A stretch of 64,000 bases of DNA from Gloeopeniophorella convolvens. Lineage: Eukaryota > Basidiomycota > Agaricomycetes > Russulales. The stretch is taken from positions 930,001-994,000 of the forward strand of contig WTXD01000004.1 of NCBI GenBank assembly GCA_022496205.1. The letters are read 5' to 3'. Below, piece after piece: positions 13,346 to 24,105 of the stretch. Each line of letters begins with the position of its first letter. Position 1 is the stretch's first letter. Both the position numbers and the translations under genes were made by a program. Below the pieces are notes generated by a model, which was not told the origin of the DNA, did not search any database, and saw nothing but the letters and a program-made list of their open reading frames with translations.

Positions 13346-13535
13346 TGTGCAGGACGGAGTCCAAGCTGGCGCGGGGACTGCTGAGTATGCGTCTCCGGGC
13401 CGAAAGCGCGTTGCCGTGTCTCCGCCACGTGGGGTTGAGGTTCCCGCCGCCCGTGACGAGCCTATTGCGCCGAGTCGCGGACCGTCAACTCGCTCCAGCC
13501 CAGTCACCCAAGACCGAGTCGACAAACCACACAGC
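13346..13535. promoter_or_regulatory. Divergent promoter between PEX10 and MGR2
   Basis: Only 190 bp separate the start codons of the peroxisomal PEX10 (-) and the mitochondrial MGR2 (+). Both genes must be driven from this stretch or from overlapping sequence. No specific binding motif was recognised. Confidence 0.45.
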
Positions 13536-14198
13536 ATGCCTCCGCCTCCGCCCGCACGACACGGTGGTGCAGAGCCATCCATCTGGCAGAAAAGTGCGTG
13601 TCTTTTGCCGCTGTCTCGCTATCGCGCACCCTGACGTGTCTGCGACCTTGCTCTCGTGCACAGTGAAGTATGTCTGCTTTGCCAAATATCCCGCTTAACT
13701 GGCAAGATGACACTTCTGTTCCATTAGAATGGGTGCCATGATGGGGGGTGGCGTCGGTCTCACCATAGGATTCATCTTTGGTGGCTACAGCATCCTGCGG
13801 TGCGCCTTCTGCCGCACTCATCTCCGCGGTTCCCACTGATGCGCCTGCTCCCACCATCAGAGGAGGCGCTGGCCCGCGCGGCATCCTTGCGACCCTCTCC
13901 CAGTATATGCTCAGCAGCGCAGCCACCTTCTCCTTCTTCCTTGCCATTGGCTCGGTGAGTCCCGTTCTCGCCCTTCCCCCCTGTCACCCCACATCGCACA
14001 CCCCACCGTGCCGCGACCGGTCTACCGAGCGCTGACACGCCCGTCCAGGTTATCCGCAACGACGCTCTGCTGCCGCCGCACCTGGAGGCCGCGCGCCTGC
14101 AGCTACTCCCTCCCGTCATGCGTTCGCGTGCCGAGGGCGCCACGCTGATTCACGCGCGCTGGCTTGCAGAGCGCCAAAAGTCCCGCGTGCAGGCATGA
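13536..14198 (+). CDS. MGR2: Mgr2/ROMO1-type TIM23 complex subunit
   Basis: Small inner-membrane protein that couples Tim21 to the TIM23 translocase and gates lateral release; animal relatives are called ROMO1. Conserved core: IWQKMKMGAMMGGGVGLTIG, FGGYSIL, then GGAGPRGILATLSQYMLSS and ATFSFFLAIGSVIRND, i.e. two glycine-rich membrane segments. Exons: 13536-13593, 13664-13667, 13728-13799, 13861-13954, 14049-14198. The second exon is only four bases (TGAA); it supplies the codons for the M-K before MGAMM. Without it a donor at 13598 would give a less conserved W-Q-K-S-A-M-G. The protein has about 40 extra residues after VIRND, where yeast Mgr2 ends close by; this tail is basic and unrecognised. 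The start was chosen because the N-terminus is short and proline-rich, as in the family. Confidence 0.85.
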
Positions 14199-14720
14199 CT
14201 GCGGCCTCGCGTTGTCGGCTACCCAGCCTCTTGTGCATATGACCTACCAATATCCCTTTTTTCTACCGCTAATCCACATGGCTCCCGGCATCGTGCAAAG
14301 CGTCCAATGCATTCGATCGACGTGATAACGTATATACATGGGTCATATGTCGTGCATAGGCGTCGAGACGCAGGTCCTCTGCAGGATCCGGGCCATATCA
14401 GCATATCTGAGTACCATAATACAGCATAAGCTTAGGTTCCGGGGCGTAAGTGGGGGCATTAGTATCATGAGCGAGCATATCGTATCGGGTGCGGCGCAAG
14501 CTCTTCATAGCTCTCAGCAGCCGCGCAGCGCTCTGAGGCGTGGCAATGGAGAACCCAGTTCTTCTGGGTTAGTATGCAGGAAGTTCCCGTTCGCGGGGTT
14601 GCTTTTTTCTAGAACGCGAGCGCCTGGATAGACAGACACCGTCAGCCTTCACATCCCCCGCGCCGCAGCTTCGAGAAATCGGTGCGCACCTCGAGCGCCC
14701 GCCAGTCTGGCGCACGGGTG
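14199..14720. other. Convergent intergenic stretch, nothing recognised
   Basis: About 520 bp between two convergent genes. It must carry both 3' ends. No conserved open reading frame or RNA was recognised; short AT-rich patches (for example near 14400-14430) may serve in polyadenylation. Confidence 0.4.
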
Positions 14721-15995
14721 CTATGACCCCTTGAAGCAGCGGCCCACGAATGAGCGCAGCTTGTTGCCCTTCTTCGGCGGGCCCGTGGAGATCTCCTTCA
14801 TCAGCTCGGTGTGACTCCGGTTCGCCTCCTTCATCTCGCGCAGCGACGACGCGCGCGCGAGTGGCATCGGCGCCGAGATGACCGGCCGCTCCTTCGCGGG
14901 TCTCGTGCCCTTGCCGCCGCCCGCCGCCACCGCGGGCATCAGCCGGCGGAAGAACTTGGCCGTCTCGCCCGGTGCGCGCTCACCCGGCGGCGGCAGCGTG
15001 ATGATCGAGTCGCCGTCGCCATCGTTCTCCTGCTGCTGCTGCGCGGAGAGCATGCGCCACGCGACGCGCGGGTGCGGCAGCGGGTCCGCGAACGGGTCCG
15101 AGTCGTCCTCCTCGGCGCTGCTGTACTCCCACACCCCCGCCCTCTCCGCGAACTTGACGCACCCGAGCGAGCGCGCGGGCTTGATCGCGGGCGCGTGCGC
15201 TGCGTCCGCGCGCAGGATGCTGCGCGGGACCGACGCGGCCGAGTGCGGGCGCGGCTTGCCGCGGAACGGCGAGACCGCGCGCGGCGCGGTCTGCCCGAAG
15301 ATGGGCTCCTCGGGCTCGGATTTGGGCCAGCGCGCTTGCAGGAGCGCAGTGAGGAAGGACTGAGTGCGCGAATCGCTTGGCGAGGGCGGCGGCGAGGCAC
15401 GCGGCGCGGGCGCGCGCTTATGCCGGTGGAGCCAGAGCCGCGGCCGCGTCGAAGTCGGGGAGGGATGGCTTTGTAGCAGGTTGACGGCTGACGACGAGGG
15501 GTTCGCTAGTGACAGCTCGTCTGGCAGGAAGACGGAAGATGGTGATGGGGGTATAGAGCATTCGGGGTACTCTGAGATTGGCTGGGGCGGGCGTCGATGA
15601 GAGCGCCAATTGCCAGACGCCGGAGAGCATACCAGCATGTAATCAAGCTGCATCATGACATGTTCGTCGTCGAAGCAGATATCTACGGGTGCCTCCTGCG
15701 CGGATCTCAATCACCTGCAGACCGGACGCCAGTGACTGTGCACGTACCGTGCTGTCGACTAATGTTGAGCTACTCGAGGCATCACTCGAAACCTTGGGCA
15801 GAGTCTCAGATGTCGGCGGGAGGCTTCTTCAGCGGAGGGAATGCTCACCGAGTCGGCGCGACTGGGCGCCCTGGCATGCCTATTCATGGCCGTCTGGTTG
15901 ACATCGATGGAAGGTCGTCTCCGAGCGGTGGCAGCTGCAGCAGACTGCATATGTAGTGGTTGGGAAGGGGGAACGAGAGGTCTCACGAAGGGCAT
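14721..15995 (-). CDS. Hypothetical basic, Ser/Pro-rich protein
   Basis: No family was recognised. Three exons, 15995-15849, 15792-15748 and 15695-14721, join in frame over two GT-AG introns (56 and 52 nt), giving about 388 residues. The N-terminus is rich in Ala, Arg and Ser; the middle has FDDEHVMMQLDYMLV, many SP/PS motifs, and an acidic patch SSAEEDDSDPFADPLP next to GCVKFAERAGVWEYSS. The C-terminus is basic (KKGNKLRSFVGRCFKGS). No signal peptide or membrane segment is obvious. The composition suggests a phosphorylated, largely disordered cytosolic or nuclear protein, but that is inference. The GC content of the last exon is high and produces long shadow frames on the other strand. The intron junctions, both in frame, argue for a real gene. 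Confidence 0.6.
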
Positions 15996-16660
15996 CGTCT
16001 CGACGTCAGAGCGGACGGTAGTAGGGTGGGGTAGGGGAAAATCGAGAGACCAGGCGCACTAGCCGTCATGGCTTGATATCGCCCGGCAATCCTGCACGCG
16101 CAGGCCACACCCCAGAAAATTAGCTCTTCTGGACAAATTTTCGGCAGGTGCCCCTGAGTAGGCGTACCCCAGATGGATGTATTACTCGGAATCGGAGAAG
16201 AAAAAGACATGAGGCTAAAGCATGTTGTAGGCACATGGGAGAATGATCTTATCCTGAAGGCGCCTAATTGCCTCTTCCAGACAGCAGACGCCGGGCAGAC
16301 TGAACGTTCCGGCGTGGAAGAGGGCAGCCGGGGAAACTGGGGGAGGGGTACTGGACTTCGTACGACGTGCGGCCCGGGAGCCCACAACCTTTACGCTGTG
16401 ATTGCGTCAAGCGTGTCACAGGGACGCAGCATACGACGTATGAGCGTGGTGGGCTTGACTGAGAACGTGTTACTGGGCCCGGAGAATGGGTGCCTAGGAA
16501 AGCATGACAACTGAGTTCTATTATATTACGTTGTGTAGACACCTGTGGGGCGGATGTTAGCAAGCTAGGGGATAAAGAAGCTCGTCGAGCCAGCTACGCA
16601 AATGGTATACGCACCCTCCTGTAAGTAATAAGATAGTGCGCGAAAGCTAAGACAACTGAA
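15996..16660. other. Intergenic stretch, nothing firm
   Basis: About 665 bp between the start of the hypothetical gene (-) and the end of mL43 (-). A 113-residue open frame at 16173-16514 (+) has no recognisable family and no intron support, so it is not called. The region should hold the hypothetical gene's promoter. Confidence 0.35.
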
Positions 16661-17166
16661 TCAAATCTTGAACGGCGTGTCGTGAAGACCACTCCAGATG
16701 CCTCTGGCCGACTCTGATGTGCTCTCCACTGTGCGCCGCTTCAACGACTTGATCTTGGCACCAGAAGAATCTAGCAAGAGCTGGACCTTCTTCTCGATAC
16801 TCGTGACCTCAAAGTCCTTCAACCCAATGACCTTCTCGTTGTCATTGACTGGGAAGCAACGACGCGTGTGGGGTGAGCCGAGCTTACGCGCGACGGGCAG
16901 AGGGGACTTACGGTAGAAGCCTCGAACTATTGGCTGGCGGTGATTGCGCTGCGCGACGACAACTTCTACATGCGGGTTGGCGCGGGCCAGATTCTGGAGG
17001 TTGTTCTGAAGATAGGTGCGGGTGTTGGCGGAAGACGGCCACTTTGGGAGTACTCGAAGACGAGCTTGCGAATCTGGGGGACAAAGGCGGCGTGTCCATT
17101 TGCTTGTCTCGAGGTGAGCTGTGCCCTGAAGACGGGCTTTGCGGCGGATGCGAGCCTGGTGGCCAT
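16661..17166 (-). CDS. MRPL51: Mitochondrial large-subunit ribosomal protein mL43 (frame broken by one base)
   Basis: Structural protein of the mitochondrial 54S subunit with a thioredoxin-like L51/S25/CI-B8 fold. The N-terminus, MATRLASAAKPVFRAQLTS followed by FVPQIRKLVFEYSQSG, is in one frame; the rest, ANTRTYLQNNLQNLARANP, HVEVVVAQRNHRQPIVRGFY, then NDNEKVIGLKDFEV, is in the next. Both halves match the family and no intron can bridge them, so the deposited sequence lacks one base near 17035-17037, at the family's GGSS-type turn. One intron, 16911-16849 (63 nt), lies after RGFY. Corrected length would be about 147 residues, normal for fungi. The N-terminus could act as a mitochondrial presequence. 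Its promoter region is shared with the next gene. Confidence 0.85.
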
Positions 17167-17416
17167 GGCTGGCTGGGCTGAGTGTTGGCAGAAGGAGTTG
17201 GAGGGGAACGAGCACGTGAAGCGTGGGAGAGTGCGGCGGCGGGCGAGAAATGGAATTGAGCGAGTCGCTTCATTGCCACGGTCACCGCAAGTCGCGTCTC
17301 GTACAGACGCGTATTGCCCTGTACGTATCCGTGCAGCGCTCCCGCTCTTCTTCTCTCGCTTCACCCTCTCTCCCTCAACCTCGCCATTTCATTTTCCTCC
17401 TCATCTTTCATCGTCC
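17167..17416. promoter_or_regulatory. Divergent promoter with CT-rich tract
   Basis: 250 bp between the starts of mL43 (-) and the nuclear protein gene (+). From about 17335 to 17416 the plus strand is a pyrimidine-rich tract (runs of CTTC and CTCTC) directly before the ATG at 17417, a common feature of fungal core promoters. Confidence 0.5.
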
Positions 17417-19955
17417 ATGGCCCGCACAACCCGTTCCCAAAAGCATGCAGACGACTCTGCCACCACCACTGTTGCACCACCCCCTGCACCATCCTCCTCC
17501 AAAGCAAAGGCGACGTCCAAGAAGCGCAAACGCGTTTCGACAGCCGCACCCGAAGATGAGCCTGCTGCCAAGCTTCCTCGGAATGATGACGTCGTCGAGA
17601 GTAATGGCGTTAAGGAGGAGGAGGAGCCCCAAGAGTCCACCGACCCGACGCCTGTAGACACCAAAGGTGCTGGCGATATTCCTCTCGACCCTGAAGATGC
17701 ACAACGAATACTTGACATTCTTGAGATGTTTGTCCTTCATTCCTATCACCCTTATCTTGGAGGCTAGCCTGACTGCTGTGCACCAGGGTCGATACACAAG
17801 GCTTGCTTGACCGCGTCTTTCCTCTTCCTGCCGATTCCACTTTGTCTTCCGCATCAAGCTCTCAGACATCATCACAAACACAAACCTACTCTTTCCGCAC
17901 CCTTCTCAAAGAGTCTTCGCGCCACCCCCTTCGCGTTCTTCGCGTAAGTTTTCTGCTATGATGCCTTCGTCTTGTGACGCCAACTCCCCTTGCCTCCGCA
18001 GTCCGCTGTCCAGCCCTTGTTCCCCGTGTTTGCGCATCCACGCTCTAGGCCATCTGCGCCAGCTGCACAACAACTCAAGTTCTGCAACCTTGCCCTTTCT
18101 CTCCTCGACCAGTCTTCGTTCCGCGCATCAGAGGCTATCCTTAGTCTTGAAACTGTGATCCCTATCAAGACCGAGGCGGCGTCTACAGCAGCTGACGATG
18201 CCACCGCCGACCCTCCAAAACCCGCCGTGACCCCGCCCGCTTCTCCAGACCCACCCCGCAAACGCAAATATGCTCTCATGCAGAAGCTACCTTCGGGAGA
18301 GTGGTGGACGTCTCTCAACTCCGACACCGCTTCGCTCTTGGGTGATGGATCAGAACTCAAGGGCCTGCCCACTGCCCATGCAGAACTTGTTGCCATCTTG
18401 CCGTCAGCGCCAGCTTCGGAGGCTTCAGGGTCTACTATTCCGACATTAGGATCCCTCTCAAGGAAAACGCATGCCAAAAAGCCAACGCTGCCGGGCCCCC
18501 GGCGCCTTGGCACCGGCTCGTTCTTGGACTATGGACCCTACGCGAGCTTTGCGCCATCTTTCGAACAGGATGGCGTTGAAGTGGGTCGCTTCACTCTTGG
18601 GGAGGTGATGTGGTCACGTCTGAAGAAGCGCAAGGTCGAGTCGGCCTTGAGGGTTCATGCTCGGAAAGGACCCCAATCGTCAGCGCCGGTGGAAGATGTT
18701 CAGATGACAAATGACACTTCTAACGCGGACACATCTGGCGAGATGAGCAATGAGGCACCCGAACCGCCTACAGAGGAACCTGTGATAAATCCATCACTCT
18801 CCTCTGACCAGGCGGCGTCCCTCAAGGAGTTCATGAGCACCCTGGACCTCGAAATAGCCGTCCAGGAGTTGCTAGAACGGAACAAGTGTGCCTTGGCGAG
18901 GCTCGAGGAGTTGCAATCGCAGCGCTTAGGCGGGGAGAATGGTGGTTCGAGTCAGGTGGAGGAAGGTTCGGAAGAGTGGGATGTCGGTGCGTAATCTGCC
19001 TCTCTCACGTCGAGCCACGCTCACCGCCTCGCCTGGTGCTGCAGCACAAAGCATCTCCGATTCCCTGGCCCTCCTCATGTCCCTGCGCCCTCGCTCCGAG
19101 AGCGACTCGTCACCATTTATACCCCCTCCCGAGATTCTCCGCAAACTACACCGCACCCTACCCGGCGACCCATCTGACGGCTGGCGCGGCACTCTCCCAG
19201 TTGCCAAGCTCACTGCCCTCCGCGACGACAACACTCTCCGCATCAAGGCGGGGGTCACCCTCCCAATGGGTGCGCTCGCAGGCCCAGCAGCCGCGGTGGC
19301 GACGACGCCAACGACGCCCGCAGTGCCCGCCGCCGCCGTCACCGCAACGGCAGCGGCGGCCGGCAAGCCCGCGACTACGCCCGCGCAGCCGAGCTACGCG
19401 GGCTACTCCTACGCGAACTACAGCGCGCAGTACCGCGGCGCGTACGCCTACACGCCCAGCACGAACCCGTACTATCCCAACGCGTACGCACAATCCTCCG
19501 CCGCCGCGTCGGCGGCCGCGCAGACGCCCGGCACCGCGCAAGCACAGGCGCAGGCGGCGTACGCCGGCCAGCAGCAGTACAACAGCTACGGCTCGTGGTA
19601 CAACTACCAGCAGCACCAGGCGCAGGGTGCGGGCGCTGCTGCTGCTGCTGCTGCGGGCGCGGGCACGCCGACGACGCCTATCACGCCGCTCGCGGCGTCG
19701 TACGCGTCGTTCTTCAACGCGGCGCAGCAGGCCGCGCCGCGCGCCGTCGCGAACACCGTCACGGCCGGCAAGGCCGCGCCTGCTGCTGCCGCCGGTGCCG
19801 GTGCCACGCCCGCTGCTGCTGGGTGGCCCGCGACGCCGACGCTGCCGGCGCATCTGCGCCCCGGCGTGCCGCAGGCGCCGGGCACGCCGACTCCTGCGGG
19901 ACAAGGGGGCTATTACTACCCTGGGTACCAGCAGGCCGCCGGGACGACGCGGTAG
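17417..19955 (+). CDS. Unknown nuclear-type protein with Ala/Tyr-rich C-terminus
   Basis: No family was recognised. Four exons, 17417-17727, 17787-17943, 18002-18986 and 19045-19955, give about 787 residues; all three introns are 58-59 nt, GT-AG and in frame. The N-terminal 85 residues are charged and carry a likely nuclear localisation signal (KKRKRV). Residues about 90-330 look folded: RILDILEMVDTQGLLDRVFP, SFRTLLKESSRHPLRVLRS, KYALMQKLPSGEWWTSL, and GSFLDYGPYASFAPSFEQDG with FTLGEVMWSRLKKRKVES. A coiled-coil-like stretch follows (LDLEIAVQELLERNKCALA), then ISDSLALLMSLRPRSESDSS and ALRDDNTLRIKAGVTL. The last 250 residues are low complexity, rich in Ala, Tyr, Gln and Pro. This layout resembles a chromatin or transcription regulator subunit, but that is inference only. 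Confidence 0.7.
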
Positions 19956-20748
19956 CGTGGTGGCTGGCGGCGTCGGGGCTGTTTCTAGATTGTACTCTAC
20001 AGCGTTGTTTTCTTCATAGTATTATCCCGTTGTGGTAGCGCAGCACTGTTTTTCCTTACTAGTCTCTAGCTTATTATCATCGCGAGATCGTGGCGTACAT
20101 AACGTCTCATTGCCATTCGAGAAGCACATTACATTCATCATTCGTCTACTGCCAGTCGGCCGCAAAAGAGCACGATGAAGAGAAAGCAAGAAGGACAGGT
20201 AGATAAAGTCTGTCCGGTGCCGTCTACGACCTCCCAGCCGCCCGCGGGACCACGCCGATGGCGGGCCCCGCGCAAGCTGGCAGGCTGACTTGCAACACCG
20301 CGGACGCTTCTCACACGCCAAACCACCCCCTCACTGCCTGGAGCACGCGCATGCGCGCGCCCTTCGGAGGGGGAAAGCTCCCGGCCGCGGTCCTGACCCC
20401 AGAACGGAGTCGAGCAGAGCGGGCAGGTGCGGACAGATATGCGTGTTCGGAGCAAGAGCGTGTCGTGTGCGCTGTGTTCAAAATGGTCGTGTCGGCCATT
20501 GCCGAGGTGTTTGCCACGGTGTGGCTTCTAGCGCGCCTGGCACAGTAAACGAGCTTCTCAGCTCTGAGCACCACTCGACCATGCACAAAGCGGCGGCGGT
20601 GGTGCGGGTGGCAACGGCGTGGAAGCATATTCGCGACATATTGTTAGGGATTGTCGATAATGTATCACAAGATGACTGGTGTCAATGACTGAATCTGGAC
20701 CCGCCGGAACGTGGCCGGAACACCGTTTTCGTCGCAACCCAATTGCTT
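19956..20748. other. Convergent intergenic stretch, nothing recognised
   Basis: About 790 bp between two convergent genes, more than two 3' UTRs need. Open frames of 96-132 codons exist on both strands between 20138 and 20688 but none shows a known motif or an in-frame intron. A small gene or non-coding RNA cannot be excluded. Confidence 0.35.
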
Positions 20749-22998
20749 CTAAGTACTACGCGTCAACTTACAGCTCATAGGAGAGTCTCTCCTGAGGCGC
20801 TTCACAAGCGGTCTTTCTCCAGTCCATGTTGCCACCACCACAATTGCCAGGACGATGACGGCTACCGCGAGGAGATTGAGGATCGTCCATCCTTGGCTGG
20901 AGCGCTTGAAAATCTGGTGGACGCAGAAGTTTAGGTTATGCACAACGCTCAAAACACACAGAGCCTACTTCTCCACCAATTACAGGGCCAACTGAATGGG
21001 CACGTTCGTAAGTAATGATCCTCTCTCGGTTCGAGATGAGGCACCTACCTGAAGCACCTATACCAACCGCGAAGTTGAATGCTCCGTATACATGTGCATC
21101 TATTTGGCGACAATAAGAACCTTGCAACAGGAAGGATGTAGTGACAGGACGCACAACCTACACCAGGGATACCTCTTGCTACCAAGGCAAGCTCTGTCGT
21201 GACTGGTGCAACGAAGGCAGCAGTGCACAGATCTAGCAAGACGATCAACAATAGTGCTCTGGCTGCGTGATACCTAAGGTAGCTTACTTTCAAACGCAAA
21301 TGCGACAATAAATGACGGAAGTGTCGACGGGATGATGACCGCGATCCAACATGGGACAGCGAGCAGCAAGCAGATGAATGTTACCCATTCCGTGCCCTTC
21401 TTGTCTGCTAGCCAGCCGGATACAGGAGATGCTGGATCAAGTTAGGGGCTTGGACACTCAGCACAAGTCTGGTGGGAGTACTCACATACTACAGCAGGCA
21501 AAGCAGCAGCGATGAATACCAGCCCGACTTGCGAAGAATCCAGACCCCACACCCTACGCAGATAAACTGGCAGGGTAGGCTCCTGGCAGCTGTAAAGGAT
21601 CCTGCATGGGGGATTCAATACAATTTTGCTGATAGGGGTCCGGCCCTGTTGCCATACCCATAGACGAAGCTGTTTACTACGGCCGCTCGAGCCCGCGAAG
21701 ATTTTGAGAGGCCTTTCAGGACGTCTAGGAACGATATCGGAACACGGTGATAAGGAGGGGCGATCGACCCGTCCGCATCACAGCGTGGAGACATAGAGGA
21801 ACCAAAAGGGAAATTAGCGGCTTCTGGGGAGACAGCGTCCTGCCCTTCACACGCGGGAACGGTGGCGCCTGTCCCGGTGTTGAATGTTCCATAATTCGAT
21901 GCGACCTGGCCACACTCGTCCGGCAGCTCGGAGTAGGGTCCGACTTTGGCCGCAGCAGGGTCGAAGCCCCAGACTAAAGCTTCCCTTCGTTCGATGAGTA
22001 GGAGACGACCGATCATGTCCAACCCGATGACTGCGATACCGAGGAGACATGGGCCGCGAATGCCGAAGCGATCGAAGAGAGCACCACCCACAGGAGGGCC
22101 GACGAGTTGCCTTGGTGCTTTGGTGAGGCAAAGATAGAACATGGAGGTAATTCTATGACTGCGCACCCTAATGGGAGACCACACATGGCAAGTCCCAGGT
22201 AGCCTGAGCAGCGTCAGTATAAGAGAACTTTTATTCCTTCACTGGCTTGAACGTACGCCCAATTTCTTTCTCTGGAACCGTATCACATCTGAGAAGGGGG
22301 AGGGTATTAAGGGGATTCCAGTGTTTCCAAGAATTCTCTCACATGAGTGCGAGTCCAGCAGTCCAAACCACAGACGCGCTCACGCCTTGACACACTCGGG
22401 CGATAGCCATTACCCAATACTCTCGGGATTCCATAAGAAGGACCTGTGAGCAAGCGAGCGCGAGGAGACCGAACATCAGGGAAGGTTTCCTGGAGCTTTG
22501 CTGTTCGGAGTGCCATGCGACTATGGGAGTAGCTGAAAATCACAAGGCAAGTCAGGGATGAGTCCCAAAGTGGCGACGAGCCCCGCACACAACGCTAGAC
22601 CACCAGACTTGATAGCGGCCAAGTAATCAATGTGAAGTTACAGGAAGAGCGAGGGTTTGGACTTACATAGGCAAACAGGAGGTAACCTACGAGAGCCGAC
22701 ACTCCCGAATAGTGCAGAGCATGAAGGTGGAACGGCATGACAGGTATAATTATCGAATAAACCAAGAAGTCTGTCGTTATTCCTAAAAACGACATGGTGA
22801 ACGGATAGCCTGATCATTGTGTGAGAAACACATACCCATTCCTACGACTAACGGACAGAAGCATAAGAGGATGGATAGAGATTAGCTTCAAGGTTATGCT
22901 CTGCCAACGCCGTCCGTACCAAGCGTGATGAACCATGACGAAGCTCGCCAGCGTAGTCCAGGCGGACGGCTTCGCAGAGACTTGGGTACAGTAGGCAT
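20749..22998 (-). CDS. MFS-1 drug/metabolite transporter
   Basis: Major facilitator superfamily exporter of the fungal multidrug/amine type, plasma or vacuolar membrane; substrate unknown. The start is ATG at 22998 (MPTVPKSLRSRPPGLRW, then ASSWFITL). About a dozen short exons join in frame: VVGMG, ITTDFLVYSIIIPVMPFHLH (membrane segment 1), VSALVGYLLFAYSGGLALS, TPIVAWHSEQQ, LMFGLLALACSQVLLMES, YWVMAIARVCQGVSASVVW, then LVGPPVGGALFDRFGIRGP (the motif-C-like region of segment 5), a cytoplasmic loop, QEPTLPVYLRRVWGLDSSQV, SGWLADKKGTEWV, HVYGAFNFAVGIGASVGPVI and a final segment LLAVAVIVLAIVVVATWTG. One exon, 22847-22836, is only 12 nt. No stop interrupts the spliced frame, so the fragmented appearance reflects introns, not decay. 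Confidence 0.85.
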
Positions 22999-24105
22999 GG
23001 AGAGCGGGCAGCCACGGGATGGGTACCATCGCACGGAGGGTTCAAAGGCTTATTAGGCCCTTCCCGCAGGCATGGAACTCCGGTCGGGTTGGAACATGTG
23101 CATGGCGTCTGCAGAGGTGAAAAGTGCCTAAACCGACGGAGATAGCGCCTCTTGCTTGGAAACTTCTAAAAGGAGCGCAAGAGAGCCGAACAAGCTTCCA
23201 TGTCGATGTCTCAATACGACCTCTTTTCTTGCGACACGCATGTCACTAGGAGCTGATCATGATGCCGCGGATCAAGGGGTGACAGCTACACAATGGCTGA
23301 ACCAGTGCTAGTGAGGACTGCATGGCCTCTGGTTCAGAGATGAACGAGGGTCGTGTCCAGAGAACTGCACTCTTTATGTTCAGTGTCACCTTTACGGAGC
23401 GATAGATGATGCTGAAGCAACGCCACGTCGTTCGGGACCGAGAAGAACAGGCTAGTCCAATGCCAATCTGGTTCCAGCATGTGCGGCTCTTGCGCCCTCC
23501 ATCGGATTCGAACAATGCGTGGACATACATTGTACGATTCCTTTTACAAACATCATTCCCATTACTGTCTGTGGAGCAGCTTAATTACAGAGAAATAACA
23601 TAGACCCACAGAATGGTAGACCTCGACCAGACCTTGACTGGCGCTGGAGGTACCGCTGCAATAGTAAAGATTTCCGAGCTATACCCTCAGAAAGCGCAGG
23701 TAGGTGGCAAGGAGGCATTGGGATGATGAGTCGAGGGCTGTCGTCGCGTACCACTTTGCTGTCCTGCAGTAGCAGACAGCCGGAAGCTGCTTAGTTGTGG
23801 TGGTTGGCAGAAGAAATCGTCCGGGTGGCGAAGGCAACTCCCGATCAAGCGCCGTTGCGTCGGACATCGCCGCCATTGGCGGGAACGCGAGTGACTCCGT
23901 CTGGAACCACAAGTCGCCGCCAGAATGACGGTCGGCTCCACCGTGTGGCGCACTACTAGTAAGCCACTTGGGTCGAAGTCGAGAACTAGATCTCCCTACT
24001 CCAACAATCATCTAACCCAGTCGAGCACCCGGAAAGGCCCGTTGCGATAAATCAACGTTTCAGAACGCTCTTCAGGACTTATTGAGCAACTGTCCAACAA
24101 CATTC
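22999..24105. other. Divergent intergenic stretch, nothing firm
   Basis: About 1.1 kb between the start codons of the MFS transporter (-) and the DNA glycosylase (+). It should hold both promoters. An ATG at 23613 opens about 25 codons (VDLDQTLTGAGGTAAIVKIS) up to a possible GT donor, but no continuation could be traced, so no gene is called. Confidence 0.35.

Noticed and set aside
14811..15476. 221-codon Arg-rich open frame on the plus strand
   Set aside because: Shadow of the GC-rich hypothetical gene on the minus strand; composition is only Arg/Ala/Gly from codon complementarity.
18886..20019. 377-codon and antisense 248-codon Arg-rich frames
   Set aside because: Shadows of the Ala/Tyr-rich exon of the gene at 17417-19955.
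20138..20688. Several 96-132 codon frames on both strands
   Set aside because: No conserved motif, no splice support, mutually overlapping.
20749..22998. MFS transporter as a pseudogene
   Set aside because: Open frames are very short, but all pieces splice in frame, including a 12-nt exon; no stop remains.
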